Of a DNA stretch of 64,000 nucleotides, positions 23,272 to 32,401 are shown one piece after another (positions within the stretch are counted from its first letter, which is position 1; each line of letters opens with the position of its first letter). The stretch lies in contig NZ_JAINRD010000005.1 in NCBI RefSeq assembly GCF_020400605.1, positions 353,991 through 417,990 on the forward strand, written 5' to 3'. The translations under genes and the position numbers were made by a program. The DNA is from Streptomyces aculeolatus. Its GTDB lineage: Bacteria > Actinomycetota > Actinomycetes > Streptomycetales > Streptomycetaceae. The notes under the pieces were generated by a model, which saw only the letters and a list, made by a program, of their open reading frames with translations, searched no databases and was not told the DNA's origin.

Positions 23272-23751
23272 CTACGCGTCCGTGCGCGGCGGGGCCGTGA
23301 GGATCGTGCCCTGGGCCACCGCGCACAGCTCGGCGCCGCCCTCGCCCTCCGCGGCGTCTGCCGTATCCGCCGTGTCCGCTGCGCTTCCCGTGTGCTTCCC
23401 GACCACGTAGATGTCGCAGCGGCAGACCGCCTGGCGCCGCCCCGCGTGCACCACGTACGCCTCGGCCCGCAGCGTGCCGTCCCGCGCCGGCCGCAGGTAC
23501 TGGACGGAGAAGCCGCCGGTGAGGACGGCCGGGCCCAGGACCGTGCCGGCGGCGAACGTCAGCGCGTTGTCGGCGGCGTAGGCGAGCAGCCCTCCGTGCG
23601 CGTAGCCGAACTGCTGGCGCAGGTCGTCGCGGATGTCCACCTCCAGCGTCGCGGCGCCGTCCGCGAACGCGGTGATCCGGGCGCCGAGCAGCCTGCTGAA
23701 CGGCTGCTCGTCGAGCACCTTCTGCGCGAAGTCGATCCCGAGGTCCGTCAT
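23272..23751 (-). CDS. PaaI-like hotdog-fold thioesterase
   Basis: A 159-residue single hotdog domain. The diagnostic helix-strand segment FGYAHGGLLAYAADNALTFA contains the HGG motif and the downstream Asp typical of PaaI/YdiI acyl-CoA thioesterases; strands GGFSVQYLRPARDGTLRAEA and VVHAGRRQAVCRCDIYV follow. An Ala/Thr/Asp-rich linker (GSAADTADTADAAEGEGG) is inserted near the C-terminus before the last strand. Likely hydrolyses an acyl- or aryl-CoA. It may act with the nearby enoyl-CoA hydratase but is not in the same operon. Confidence 0.85.
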   Translation of the reverse strand: MTDLGIDFAQKVLDEQPFSRLLGARITAFADGAATLEVDIRDDLRQQFGYAHGGLLAYAADNALTFAAGTVLGPAVLTGGFSVQYLRPARDGTLRAEAYVVHAGRRQAVCRCDIYVVGKHTGSAADTADTADAAEGEGGAELCAVAQGTILTAPPRTDA

Positions 23752-23785
23752 GTGACCCCACGGTAACGGCTGTTGAACTGCGCTC

Positions 23786-24361
23786 CTACCCTCGCTCCGG
23801 CACCTTCAGCTCGACCCAGGTGCACTTGCCGCGCGGCAGCAGGTCCACGCCCCAGCGGTCCGCGACCTGGTCGATCAGGAACAGCCCGCGCCCGCTGGTG
23901 TCCATGTCGCGTACGGGCATCAGGCACGGCAGCGCGCGCGAGGGGTCGCGCACCTCGATCCGGATCCGGCCGCGCCGCCGCGACATGCGCAGCCCGAACG
24001 TGCGCGCCCCGGTGTGCCGTACGGCGTTGCCGACCAGCTCGGAGACCAGCAGGACGGCGTGCTCCGCGAACCGCGGCGACATCCCCCAGTGGCCCACGAC
24101 GACCGCCTCGGCGAGCCGGCGGGCACTCCCGGCGGACTCGGGCCGCGAGGGCAGCCGCACCTCGCCGACGGCCGGGTTGCCCCACACCTCGATGGGGCCG
24201 GCCTCCCGTTCACCCTCGTCTCCCTGGGCGGTGGGGAAGCGCCGGTAGGCGGGCGACGGCAGCGGCCGCAGCAGGGACCTGCGCGGCCGCCGTACGGCGA
24301 GGGGCTCCGGATGCGCCGGCTGTTCCCGGTGGAGTTGCTGGATGTCCTCAAGGCCCGCCAT
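23786..24361 (-). CDS. RsbW-like ATP-binding (HATPase_c_2) regulatory protein
   Basis: A 191-residue protein. Residues 75-185 form a GHKL ATPase domain without histidine phosphoacceptor: SARRLAEAVVVGHWGMSPRF, the N box in LLVSELVGNAVRHTGA, and GRGLFLIDQVADRWGVD near the end. This is the anti-sigma-factor kinase-like type abundant in Streptomyces. The ATG at 24361 gives the usual MAGLEDIQQ start of this group; longer frames extend into non-coding DNA. The partner sigma or anti-anti-sigma factor is not adjacent. Confidence 0.85.
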   Translation of the reverse strand: MAGLEDIQQLHREQPAHPEPLAVRRPRRSLLRPLPSPAYRRFPTAQGDEGEREAGPIEVWGNPAVGEVRLPSRPESAGSARRLAEAVVVGHWGMSPRFAEHAVLLVSELVGNAVRHTGARTFGLRMSRRRGRIRIEVRDPSRALPCLMPVRDMDTSGRGLFLIDQVADRWGVDLLPRGKCTWVELKVPERG

Positions 24362-24566
24362 GGCCTCATGATGGCGCGGGCGGACGGCTTTGGGAGCATT
24401 TCCGCGCCAACAAGTCCCACGGAAGCCTACATTCCGTGAGCGCGCAGAGGCATATGCCAGAGCCATGAAGGGCCGACCGAACCCCTCTGAGCTGCACAAA
24501 TTCCCTGGCGAACGGCGTCGGCGCGACCCCAAAACGCCCGAATCACCGAAGTCTTGCAACCGGCGC

Positions 24567-24592
24567 CCACTACCCCCGGGCGGGGGTAGTGG
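24567..24592 (-). terminator. Terminator of the enoyl-CoA hydratase gene
   Basis: CCACTACCCCCG (24567-24578) pairs with 24581-24592 with only GG between, effectively an 11-bp stem with a 4-nt loop. Confidence 0.7.
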
Positions 24593-24631
24593 TCACGGAG
24601 CGTCGCCGCCGACGGGGCCCGCCGGGCGGGC

Positions 24632-25399
24632 TCAGCGGAACTCCGCCTTCCCCGGGCCCTTCTCCACGAAGCTGCGCATCCCGGTCTCCCGGTCCTCGGT
24701 GGCGAACAGCCCCGCGAACCAGCTCCGCTCCAGCGCGAGCCCCGTCTCCAGGTCCGCCTCGAGGCCGTGGTCGACCGACTCCTTCGCCGCCCGCAGCGCC
24801 ATCGCGGGCCCCTTGGCCAGCCGGGCGGCCCAGGCGTGCGCCTGCTCGTAGACCTCCGCGTCGGGCACCACGCGGTCGACGAGCCCGATCGTCAACGCTT
24901 CGGCGGCCTTGACCATCCGGCCCGTGAAGATCAGGTCCTTGGCCCGGGAGGGCCCGACCAGCCGGGCGAGCCGCTGCGTGCCGCCCGCCCCCGGGATCAG
25001 CCCGAGCAGGATCTCCGGCTGCCCCAGCTTCGCCCCCTCGCCGGCGATCCGGATGTCGGCGCAGAGCGCCAGCTCGCAGCCGCCGCCCAGGGCGTACCCG
25101 TTGACCGCGGCGACGACGGGCTTCGGCACCCTCGCCAGCGCGGTGAAGGACTCCTGCAGCCCGCGGCCACGCTCGACCATGGCCGCGTGGTCCATCGCCT
25201 GCATCTCCTTGATGTCGGCGCCGGCCGCGAAGACCTTCTCGCCGCCCCACACCACCAGGGCGCGTACGTCGTCGCGGCCGGCCGCCTCGGCGGCGAGTTC
25301 GCGGATCCGGTCCTGGACGGCGATGTCCAGGGCGTTCATGGGCGGGCGGTCCAGGCGCAGCGTACCGACGCCCTCGGCGACCTCCAGGTATGCAGTCAT
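24632..25399 (-). CDS. Enoyl-CoA hydratase/isomerase family protein
   Basis: A 255-residue crotonase-fold enzyme. The CoA-binding/oxyanion motif FAAGADIKEMQAM is present, then NGYALGGGCELALCADIRIA with the second oxyanion Gly and the first catalytic Glu, and PEILLGLIPGAGGTQRLARL with the second Glu and the typical GAGGTQRL. This set fits a true enoyl-CoA hydratase for beta-oxidation rather than a divergent isomerase. It is a single gene with its own terminator. The pathway substrate cannot be told from context. Confidence 0.9.
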   Translation of the reverse strand: MTAYLEVAEGVGTLRLDRPPMNALDIAVQDRIRELAAEAAGRDDVRALVVWGGEKVFAAGADIKEMQAMDHAAMVERGRGLQESFTALARVPKPVVAAVNGYALGGGCELALCADIRIAGEGAKLGQPEILLGLIPGAGGTQRLARLVGPSRAKDLIFTGRMVKAAEALTIGLVDRVVPDAEVYEQAHAWAARLAKGPAMALRAAKESVDHGLEADLETGLALERSWFAGLFATEDRETGMRSFVEKGPGKAEFR

Positions 25400-25426
25400 G
25401 GCACCACACGTTAGCGCTCATTAACG

Positions 25427-25468
25427 CCGCGGGGCCCGGTGCGGTTGCTCACACACCGGGCCCCGCGG
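25427..25468 (-). terminator. Terminator of the L,D-transpeptidase gene
   Basis: CCGCGGGGCCCGGTG (25427-25441) pairs perfectly with 25454-25468 (15 bp, 12-nt loop), beginning 43 bases past the stop. Confidence 0.75.
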
Positions 25469-25510
25469 GGCGCACGTCCGGACCGGCCGGACGGCTGCCG
25501 CCGTCTTCGG

Positions 25511-26746
25511 TTACTGCTCCGCCGTCCACTCCTCCCAGGACATGTTCCAGCCGTTGAGGCCGTTGTCCGGGGCGATGACCTCGTCCTTGGCGTTCTTGAC
25601 CTCGACCACGTCGCCGATCAGGGAGTTGCGGAAGAACCAGGAGCCGGGCGTCGACTTGTCGCCGCCGCCGCGGGCGTCGTACAGGCCGATGCAGCCGTGG
25701 CTGGCGTTGGCCGAGCCGAACGTGGCCTGCCCGGACCAGTAGTTGCCGTGGATGAACGTGCCGGAGGTGGACAGGCGCTGCGCGTGCGGTACGTCCTTGA
25801 TGTCGTACTCGCCGCCGAAGCCGACCGTGTCGCCGTCCATCCTGGTGACCTCCAGCTGCTCGGTGATCACCATCTTGCCGTTCCAGGTCGGCGTGGACGG
25901 CGCGCCCGTGGTCACCGGGATGGTCTTGACGACCTCGCCGTTGCGCTCGACCTTCATCTTCTTGCTGTCCGCGTCGACGGTGCTGACCTGGCGCCGGCCG
26001 ATCTCGAAGCCGACGTCCTTGTGCTGCTCGCCGTAGACGCCGTCCGCGCCCTCGACGCCGTCGAGGCGCAGGCTGAGCGTCACTTCGGTGCCGGGCTCCC
26101 AGTACTGCTCGGGGCGGAAGTCCAGCCGCTGGTTGCCGAACCAGTGGCCCTCGATCTCCACGTCGGGCTCGGCGGTGACCTCGATGGCCTCCTCGACCTC
26201 GGCCATGTTCGCGATCGGCTGGTTGAAGTTGAGCGACACCGGCATGCCGACGCCGACGGTGCTGCCGTCCTCGGGCGTGAAGTGGCCGATAAAGGTGTTC
26301 TCCGGCACGACGGTGGTGAACGTGGTGTCCTTGGCGGCCTCGAGCCCGTCGGAGTCCTGGGCGACGGCGTGCACCTTGTACTTGGTCTGCGTACGCAGGT
26401 GGCCGGCCGGCTTCCACGCGGCCCCGCCCTCGGAGATCTCGCCCTCGACCTCGGCACCCTTCTCGTCCGTCACCTTCACGGAGACGAGCTTGCCCTTGGC
26501 CGCGGTCACCTTCAGCTCGCCGTCGGTGCCGACCGCGTCGGCGCCGTCCTTCGGCGAGATCTCGACGACCGCCTGCGAGACCTTCTGCTCGTCACCGCCC
26601 GAGCCGCCCGAACCCCCCGAGCCGCCCTTGTCCCCGTCGCCGCCCCCGCCGCCGGACCCCCCGCACGCCGCCACCAGGACGAGCACGGCGCCGCTCAGCA
26701 GCGCCGCCAGGCTGTGCCGGGTACGTCCCCTTCGTATCCGCTCCAC
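25511..26746 (-). CDS. Lipoprotein L,D-transpeptidase (YkuD) with Ig-like domains
   Basis: A 411-residue lipoprotein that would form 3-3 crosslinks in peptidoglycan. The signal ends in the lipobox LVAAC, followed by a Gly/Ser/Asp-rich linker. Two Ig-like domains (about residues 60-250) include IEGHWFGNQRLDFRPEQYWE. The YkuD catalytic domain ends with HGNYWSGQATFGSANASHGC, with catalytic His and Cys, and a WNMSWEEWTAEQ tail. This is the actinobacterial LdtMt2-like layout. The GTG at 26746 gives a normal lipoprotein signal; GTG 26806 or ATG 26800 would add 18-20 residues. Confidence 0.88.
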   Translation of the reverse strand: MERIRRGRTRHSLAALLSGAVLVLVAACGGSGGGGGDGDKGGSGGSGGSGGDEQKVSQAVVEISPKDGADAVGTDGELKVTAAKGKLVSVKVTDEKGAEVEGEISEGGAAWKPAGHLRTQTKYKVHAVAQDSDGLEAAKDTTFTTVVPENTFIGHFTPEDGSTVGVGMPVSLNFNQPIANMAEVEEAIEVTAEPDVEIEGHWFGNQRLDFRPEQYWEPGTEVTLSLRLDGVEGADGVYGEQHKDVGFEIGRRQVSTVDADSKKMKVERNGEVVKTIPVTTGAPSTPTWNGKMVITEQLEVTRMDGDTVGFGGEYDIKDVPHAQRLSTSGTFIHGNYWSGQATFGSANASHGCIGLYDARGGGDKSTPGSWFFRNSLIGDVVEVKNAKDEVIAPDNGLNGWNMSWEEWTAEQ

Positions 26747-26959
26747 CTTCAACGCCGCAATCTCCCCTCGGCCACACCGAGCCAGACTTCCCCCGCGCAT
26801 GGTCACACCGCGCCTTTGCGTTCAAGGTATCCCCAGCCACACGGAAACTGACTCCGCGCGATTGTCACCGTTCGGTCCCAACTGGTACGGGCTCCGCAGG
26901 CGCTTGCGGCGCGTAAATCCAGTGGCGTCGCGCGGGCCGCCGGGTGACACTGCAACCCG

Positions 26960-28381
26960 ATGACCTCCTCTTCCGCGCCCTCGTCCCCCTGCCCACCGAC
27001 CCCGGCGCGGCGCTCGCCCCCGCCGGGCGCCCCCGGCACCCCGCACGGCGGCCCGCCGGTGCTGCCGGAGCCGCCCCGCCGCCCTTTGCGCAGCCGCGAG
27101 TTCGGCCTCTTCTTCGTCGCCCGCGGCATCGCGAGGCTCGGCGACATGATGGCGCCCGTCGCGCTCGCCGCCGGGCTGATCATGCACGGGTACGGCGCCG
27201 GTGCAGTCGGTCTGGCGATGGCGTCGATGACGGCGTGCTTCGCCGGGTTCGTCATCTTCGGCGGGGTGTTCGCGGACCGGTTCAACCCCCGCGCCGTGAT
27301 GATCGGCGCGGACCTCGCCCGGGTCGGCACGCAGCTCGCGATGGCGGGGCTCTTCCTCTCCGGGCACGTCGTGCTCTGGCAGGTGTGCGTGCTCGGCGCG
27401 CTGAACGGCACCGCCGCGGCGATGTTCCAGCCGGGCGTCGCCGGGGTGATCCCGCGGATCGCGGACGACGTGCAGGGCGCCAACGCCTCGATCCGCACCG
27501 CCGAGTCGGCGATGACGCTCGCGGGACCCGCGGCGGCGGGCGCGCTGGTCGGCCTCACCTCGGCGGGCGGCGTGTACGTCGCGCACGCCGGGACGTACGC
27601 CGTGAGCGCGCTGTGCCTGGCGCTGCTGCGGCTGCCGCCGCGCCCGGCGGACGACGCGCCGCCCGAGCGGGTCGCGGAGGGCGGGCGCGGGCGGGCGTTC
27701 CGGGCCGATCTGGCGGAGGGCTGGCGCGAGTTCTCCTCCCGCACCTGGATGTGGGCGGTCATCGCGATCTGGATGGTCTTCATGATCGGCTCCTGGGGCC
27801 CGACGGTGCCCCTGGTCGCGGCGCGGGTGGTGGAGGACTACGGGGCCGGGGCGTACGGCGCCGTGAACTCCGCCATGGGCGCGGGGATGGTCGTCGGTGG
27901 CCTGGTCGCGCTGCGGCTGCGCCCGGTCCGCCCGCTGCGCGCCGGGGCGGTCGCGGCGCTCGGCTTCGGCGCCCAGCCGGCGGCGGTGGGGCTGCAGTTG
28001 CCGGTGCCGGCGATCGCCGGGGGGATGGCGGTGGCCGGGGCGGCGCTGGCGTTCTGGGGCGTGATGTGGGCGACGAGCGTCCAGACGCAGGTGCCGCCCG
28101 CGGCGCTGAGCCGCGTGAACGCGTACGAGATCGCCGGCTCGGTCGCCATGCTGCCCGTCGGCAACGCGCTCGCCGGGCCGGCGTCGGCGGCGTTCGGCGC
28201 GCACGAGGTGCTGGTGTTCAACGGCGTGCTGGCGGTGCTGACGGCGCTCGCGCTGCTGTCCGTACCGGCGATACGCAATCTGCGCAGGGCGGACGGCATC
28301 CGCGGGGAACGGCTCAAAGGGGACGCGCCGCGGACGGATGCACGTATGACCGGCAGGTCAGGAGACGGGAAAACCGGGTGA
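26960..28381 (+). CDS. MFS transporter (putative drug efflux type)
   Basis: A 473-residue major facilitator. The first 45 residues are a Pro-rich cytoplasmic extension. Twelve hydrophobic segments follow, with GGVFADRFNPRAVMIGADLA giving the family's signature loop between helices 2 and 3, and a central polar loop (ARRRPAD-like, around PPRPADDAPPERVAEGGRGR). The arrangement resembles the MFS_3/enterobactin-exporter-like group common in actinomycetes. The last 40 residues are polar. Substrate unknown. It ends 34 bases before an ABC exporter pair, but that pair seems to have its own -10 element. Confidence 0.82.
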   Translation: MTSSSAPSSPCPPTPARRSPPPGAPGTPHGGPPVLPEPPRRPLRSREFGLFFVARGIARLGDMMAPVALAAGLIMHGYGAGAVGLAMASMTACFAGFVIFGGVFADRFNPRAVMIGADLARVGTQLAMAGLFLSGHVVLWQVCVLGALNGTAAAMFQPGVAGVIPRIADDVQGANASIRTAESAMTLAGPAAAGALVGLTSAGGVYVAHAGTYAVSALCLALLRLPPRPADDAPPERVAEGGRGRAFRADLAEGWREFSSRTWMWAVIAIWMVFMIGSWGPTVPLVAARVVEDYGAGAYGAVNSAMGAGMVVGGLVALRLRPVRPLRAGAVAALGFGAQPAAVGLQLPVPAIAGGMAVAGAALAFWGVMWATSVQTQVPPAALSRVNAYEIAGSVAMLPVGNALAGPASAAFGAHEVLVFNGVLAVLTALALLSVPAIRNLRRADGIRGERLKGDAPRTDARMTGRSGDGKTG

Positions 28382-28415
28382 GGGGCAAGCCTGCCCTTAC
28401 GTAGGCTCGGTGACG

Positions 28416-30455
28416 ATGCCTGCCGCCGCCGTACACACCGAAGAGCCCGATCCCGCCGACTCCCCGCCCGCCGCCGGTACCGGCCCCGACCTCGGAGGAC
28501 CGCCGCCGGGCGGCGAGGAGGACCGCTCGGCGGTCCGCTCGCTGCTGCGGCTGTGGCCATATGTCCGCCCGGTGCGGGTGCGGCTGTTCTCGGCGGCCGG
28601 CGTGGCGATCGTCGCGTCGTGCATCGGTCTGGTGATCCCGCTGGTGCTCAAGTGGCTCGTGGACGGCCCGGTGGCCGACCGCGACCCGGCGGGCGTCTGG
28701 CTCGGCGGGCTGCTGATCCTCGCGCTCGGCGTCGCGGAGGCGGCGCTGTTCGGCTTCCGCCGCTGGCTGGTGGCGCGCCCCCTGGCCGGGGTGGAGGCGG
28801 CGATGCGGTCGAGCCTGTACCGGCATCTCCAGCGGCTGCCGGTGTCCTTCCACGACCGCTGGGCCTCCGGCCAGCTGCTCTCCCGCGGCACGACGGACCT
28901 CCAGCTGATCCGGATGTTCCTGGCCTTCCCGCTGACGTTCCTCGTCGTCAACGGCACCACCATCGCCGTCGGCTGCGCGGTCCTGCTGGCCCAGGAGTGG
29001 ACGCTCGGGCTGGTGCTGCTGGCGCCGGTGATCCCGCTGGTGGCGCTCTGCTCGGCCTTCGAGCGGCGCTTCTTCGGGGCCGCGCGCCGGGCGCAGGACC
29101 AGGTCGGCGACCTGACGACGGTGGTCGAGGAGGCGGTGCTCGGCATCCGCATCGTCAAGGGCTTCGGCCGGCACCGCAGCCAGGCGCAGGCGTTCCGCCG
29201 GCTGACGCACGAACTGCGCGGCACCGAGCTGCACAAGGCGCGGCTGCTGGCCGGCATCTGGGCGCTGATAATGACGCTGCCGGAGCTGGCGATCGGCGCG
29301 GCGCTGGTGCTGGGTACGGTGCAGGTCGCGGACGGCGACCTGTCGGCGGGGACGCTGGTGGCGTTCCTGTCCACGGCGATGGCGCTGCGCTGGCCGGTGG
29401 AGTCGATCGGGTTCCTGCTGGCGATGTGCAACGAGGCGGCGACCGCGGCGGACCGCTACTTCGAGGTGATGGACGAGCCGCCGGCCGACGCGGCGGACCG
29501 CAGGACCGCCGGCGCCGCCGATACGGCCGGGACCGCCGACGCCGCCAAGGCCGCCAAGGCCGCCGAGACCCCCGGGACTCCAAGGACCGCCGCGCCCGGG
29601 CCGCCCGCCGCCGTCCCGGCCCAGCGCGGCGGGTCCGCGCCGGGACCGGACCCGTCGCCACCGGCCGCCGACGGCATCCGCTTCACCGGCGTCGTCTTCC
29701 GCCACCCCGACACCGGGCCGGACGCCGAGCCCGTACTCACCGGCGTCGACCTGCACGTGCGCTCCGGCGAGACCCTCGCCCTCGTCGGCGCCACCGGCAG
29801 CGGCAAGACGACGCTCACCGCGCTCGTCCCGCGGCTGTACGAACCGACCGCCGGCCGCATCAGCCTCGACGGCCGCGACATCACCGACCTGCCCCGCGAC
29901 GAGCTGCGCGAGCTGGTCGCCGTGGCGTTCGAGGAGCCGACCCTCTTCTCCGCCACCGCCGGCGAGAACGTGCTCATGGGCTCGTACGAGGCCGAAGAGC
30001 ACGACCTGCTGCGGGCGTTGGACATCGCGCAGGCCGACTTCGTGCACCAGCTGCCCGACGGCCACCGCACCGAGGTCGGCGAGCAGGGGCTCAGCCTCTC
30101 CGGCGGCCAGCGTCAGCGCCTCGCGCTGGCCCGGGCGATCGTGGGCCGGCCGCGCTTCCTCGTGCTCGACGACCCGCTGTCGGCGCTCGATGTGCACACC
30201 GAGGCGCTGGTCGAGGCCGCGCTGCGGCGCGTGCTGGCGACGACCACGGCGCTGGTGGTCGCGCACCGCCCGTCGACCGTGCTGCTCGCGGACCGGGTGG
30301 CGCTGCTGTCCGGCGGCCGGGTCGCGGCGGTGGGCACGCACGACGAACTGCTGCACGGCAGTGCGGAGTACCGCGCGCTGATGGCGGGCGTGACGGAGGA
30401 GCGGACGCAGGACGCGGCCGGGGCCGCGCACGGCGAGGAGGGGGAGCAGCGATGA
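28416..30455 (+). CDS. ABC exporter half-transporter, subunit with degenerate ATPase site
   Basis: A 679-residue type I exporter half: six-helix membrane domain (about 45-335), an Ala/Pro/Gly-rich linker, and an ATPase domain with Walker A in GATGSGKTT, signature LSLSGGQRQRLALARAI and Walker B FLVLDDPLSALD. The residue after the Walker B Asp is Asp, not the catalytic Glu. That degenerates one site in heterodimeric exporters; the partner supplies the other. Its stop overlaps the partner's ATG. TAGGCT at 28402-28407 may give a leaderless start at the ATG at 28416; GTG 28410 is an alternative. Confidence 0.88.
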   Translation: MPAAAVHTEEPDPADSPPAAGTGPDLGGPPPGGEEDRSAVRSLLRLWPYVRPVRVRLFSAAGVAIVASCIGLVIPLVLKWLVDGPVADRDPAGVWLGGLLILALGVAEAALFGFRRWLVARPLAGVEAAMRSSLYRHLQRLPVSFHDRWASGQLLSRGTTDLQLIRMFLAFPLTFLVVNGTTIAVGCAVLLAQEWTLGLVLLAPVIPLVALCSAFERRFFGAARRAQDQVGDLTTVVEEAVLGIRIVKGFGRHRSQAQAFRRLTHELRGTELHKARLLAGIWALIMTLPELAIGAALVLGTVQVADGDLSAGTLVAFLSTAMALRWPVESIGFLLAMCNEAATAADRYFEVMDEPPADAADRRTAGAADTAGTADAAKAAKAAETPGTPRTAAPGPPAAVPAQRGGSAPGPDPSPPAADGIRFTGVVFRHPDTGPDAEPVLTGVDLHVRSGETLALVGATGSGKTTLTALVPRLYEPTAGRISLDGRDITDLPRDELRELVAVAFEEPTLFSATAGENVLMGSYEAEEHDLLRALDIAQADFVHQLPDGHRTEVGEQGLSLSGGQRQRLALARAIVGRPRFLVLDDPLSALDVHTEALVEAALRRVLATTTALVVAHRPSTVLLADRVALLSGGRVAAVGTHDELLHGSAEYRALMAGVTEERTQDAAGAAHGEEGEQR

Positions 30456-32308
30456 CGGCGACGGTCACCGAGAGACCCGGCGGCGAGGAGCCGGACGACG
30501 ACCGCCCGCGCCCGCGGACCGACCCGTTCGACCAGGACCTGCTGCCCGCGCCCGAAGGCGCGTCCCGCTCGCTGCTGGGCTCCCTGCTCCGCCCGCACCG
30601 CCGCCGGGTCGCCGCCGCGACCGCGCTGATCCTGCTGCAGCAGGCCGCGGTGCAGGCGGGTCCGCTGCTCGTCGCGTACGCCATCGACCACGCGGTGCCC
30701 GCGCTGCGGCGCGACGACCACGGCCCGCTGATCGCCGTCGGCATCGCGTACGCGATCTGCGCGCTGGCCTCCGGGCTGCTCCAGTACACCTTCGTGCGCG
30801 CCGCCGCGCGCATCAACCAGGACGTGCTGCTCGACCTGCGCGGCCGCATCTTCCGCCACGCGCAGGTCCTCGACGTCGACTTCCACGACCGCTACACCTC
30901 CGGCCGGCTCATCTCCCGCTCCACCAGCGACGTGGAGTCGCTGCGCGAGCTGCTGAGCGAGGGGCTGCAGGAGCTGATCGTCGTCGTGCTCCAGGTCGTG
31001 TACATCGCGGCGCTGCTGCTCTGGCTGGACCTCGGGCTGGGCGGGGCGGCGCTGCTGTCGTTCGTGCCGCTGTACGCGCTGATCCGCAACTTCCAGCGGC
31101 GTTCGATCAAGATCTACACGAAGCGGTCGACGGCGATCGCCCAGGTGATCGTGAAGTTCGTCGAGACGATGAACGGCATCCGGCCCGTGCAGGCGTTCCG
31201 CCGGGAGCGCGCGAACGACGGGGACTTCGACCGGCTCAACGGGCACCACGAGCGGGTCAACGGCGACTCCATCCTGGAGATGGCCCGCTACGTGGTCTGC
31301 TCCCGGCTGACGGCGAACTTCTTCGTGGCGGCGATCGTGCTGTGGGGTGCGTACCGGGTGGCGGAGGACGACCTCGCGCTGGGCGTGCTGGCCGCGGCGG
31401 TGCTGTACCTGCGACGGCTGTACGACCCGATCGACCGGCTCGGGATGTTCCTCAACTCCTACCAGTCGGCGGCGGCGTCGCTGCAGAAGATCGCCGGGCT
31501 GCTGGCGCAGCGGCCGGGCGTCGCGGAACCGGCGGACCCGCGGCCGCTGCCGGCTCCCGCGCAGGCGCTGCCGGGCCGCGAGGTGCGCTTCGAGGGGGTC
31601 GGCTTCTCGTACCGTACGGGCGGCGAGGTGCTGCCCCGCTTCGACCTGACCGTGCCGGCCGGGCAGACGGTCGCGGTCGTCGGCTCGACGGGCGCGGGGA
31701 AGTCGACCCTCGCCAAGCTGCTCGCGCGGTTCTACGACCCGAGCGCGGGGCGGGTGCTGCTGGACGGGGTGGACCTGCGGGAGATCGCGAACGCGGAGCT
31801 GCGGCGCGCGGTGGTGATGGTCACCCAGGAGGCTTTCCTCTTCTCGGGCACGGTGGCGGAGAACATCGCGATCGGCCGCCCGGACGCGTCCCGCGAGGAG
31901 ATCGAGGCGGCGGCGAAGGCGCTGGGCGCCCACGCGTTCATCACCGCGCTCCCGGACGGCTACGACACCGACGTGCGCAAGCGCGGCGGCCGCATCTCGG
32001 CGGGCCAGCGCCAGTTGGTCGCGTTCGCCCGCGCGCTGCTGGCGGACCCGGCGGTGGTGATCCTCGACGAGGCGACCTCCTCGCTGGACATCCCGGGGGA
32101 ACAGGCGGTCCAGGAGGCGATGCACACGGTGCTGCGCGGGCGCACCGCGGTCGTCATCGCCCACCGCCTGTCGACGGTGGAGATCGCGGACCGGGTCCTG
32201 GTGATGTCCCAGGGCCGCGTCGTGGAGGACGGCCCCCCGGCCACCCTGATCGCCGACCGCGGCCGCTTCGCGGCGCTGCACCAGGCGTGGCAGGACAGCA
32301 CGATCTGA
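30452..32308 (+). CDS. ABC exporter half-transporter, catalytic partner
   Basis: A 618-residue type I exporter half. Membrane domain about residues 45-335; Walker A GSTGAGKST; Walker B AVVILDEATSSLD with the catalytic Glu; but the signature is ISAGQRQLVAF, not LSGGQ. Because each site combines one subunit's Walker motifs with the other's signature, the degenerate signature here pairs with the Asp-containing Walker B of the first subunit. One site is therefore canonical and one dead, as in TM287/288-type exporters. The ATG at 30452 overlaps the upstream stop, with a GGAGGGGGAG ribosome site. Substrate unknown. Confidence 0.9.
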   Translation: MTATVTERPGGEEPDDDRPRPRTDPFDQDLLPAPEGASRSLLGSLLRPHRRRVAAATALILLQQAAVQAGPLLVAYAIDHAVPALRRDDHGPLIAVGIAYAICALASGLLQYTFVRAAARINQDVLLDLRGRIFRHAQVLDVDFHDRYTSGRLISRSTSDVESLRELLSEGLQELIVVVLQVVYIAALLLWLDLGLGGAALLSFVPLYALIRNFQRRSIKIYTKRSTAIAQVIVKFVETMNGIRPVQAFRRERANDGDFDRLNGHHERVNGDSILEMARYVVCSRLTANFFVAAIVLWGAYRVAEDDLALGVLAAAVLYLRRLYDPIDRLGMFLNSYQSAAASLQKIAGLLAQRPGVAEPADPRPLPAPAQALPGREVRFEGVGFSYRTGGEVLPRFDLTVPAGQTVAVVGSTGAGKSTLAKLLARFYDPSAGRVLLDGVDLREIANAELRRAVVMVTQEAFLFSGTVAENIAIGRPDASREEIEAAAKALGAHAFITALPDGYDTDVRKRGGRISAGQRQLVAFARALLADPAVVILDEATSSLDIPGEQAVQEAMHTVLRGRTAVVIAHRLSTVEIADRVLVMSQGRVVEDGPPATLIADRGRFAALHQAWQDSTI

Positions 32309-32401
32309 CCCGGGGCCTGCCCTTTGGAGCTTCGCCGGGCTCGCGGCGGGACCCGAACGGCAGACCCCAAGGCCGGGCCGCGGGGCGGTGCGCGGCAGCC
32401 G

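Noticed and set aside
24390..24851. Plus-strand frame starting MGAFPRQQVPRKPTFRERAE upstream of the hydratase
   Set aside because: It runs into the antisense of the enoyl-CoA hydratase and has no start signal; only its first part looks protein-like, so it was not called.
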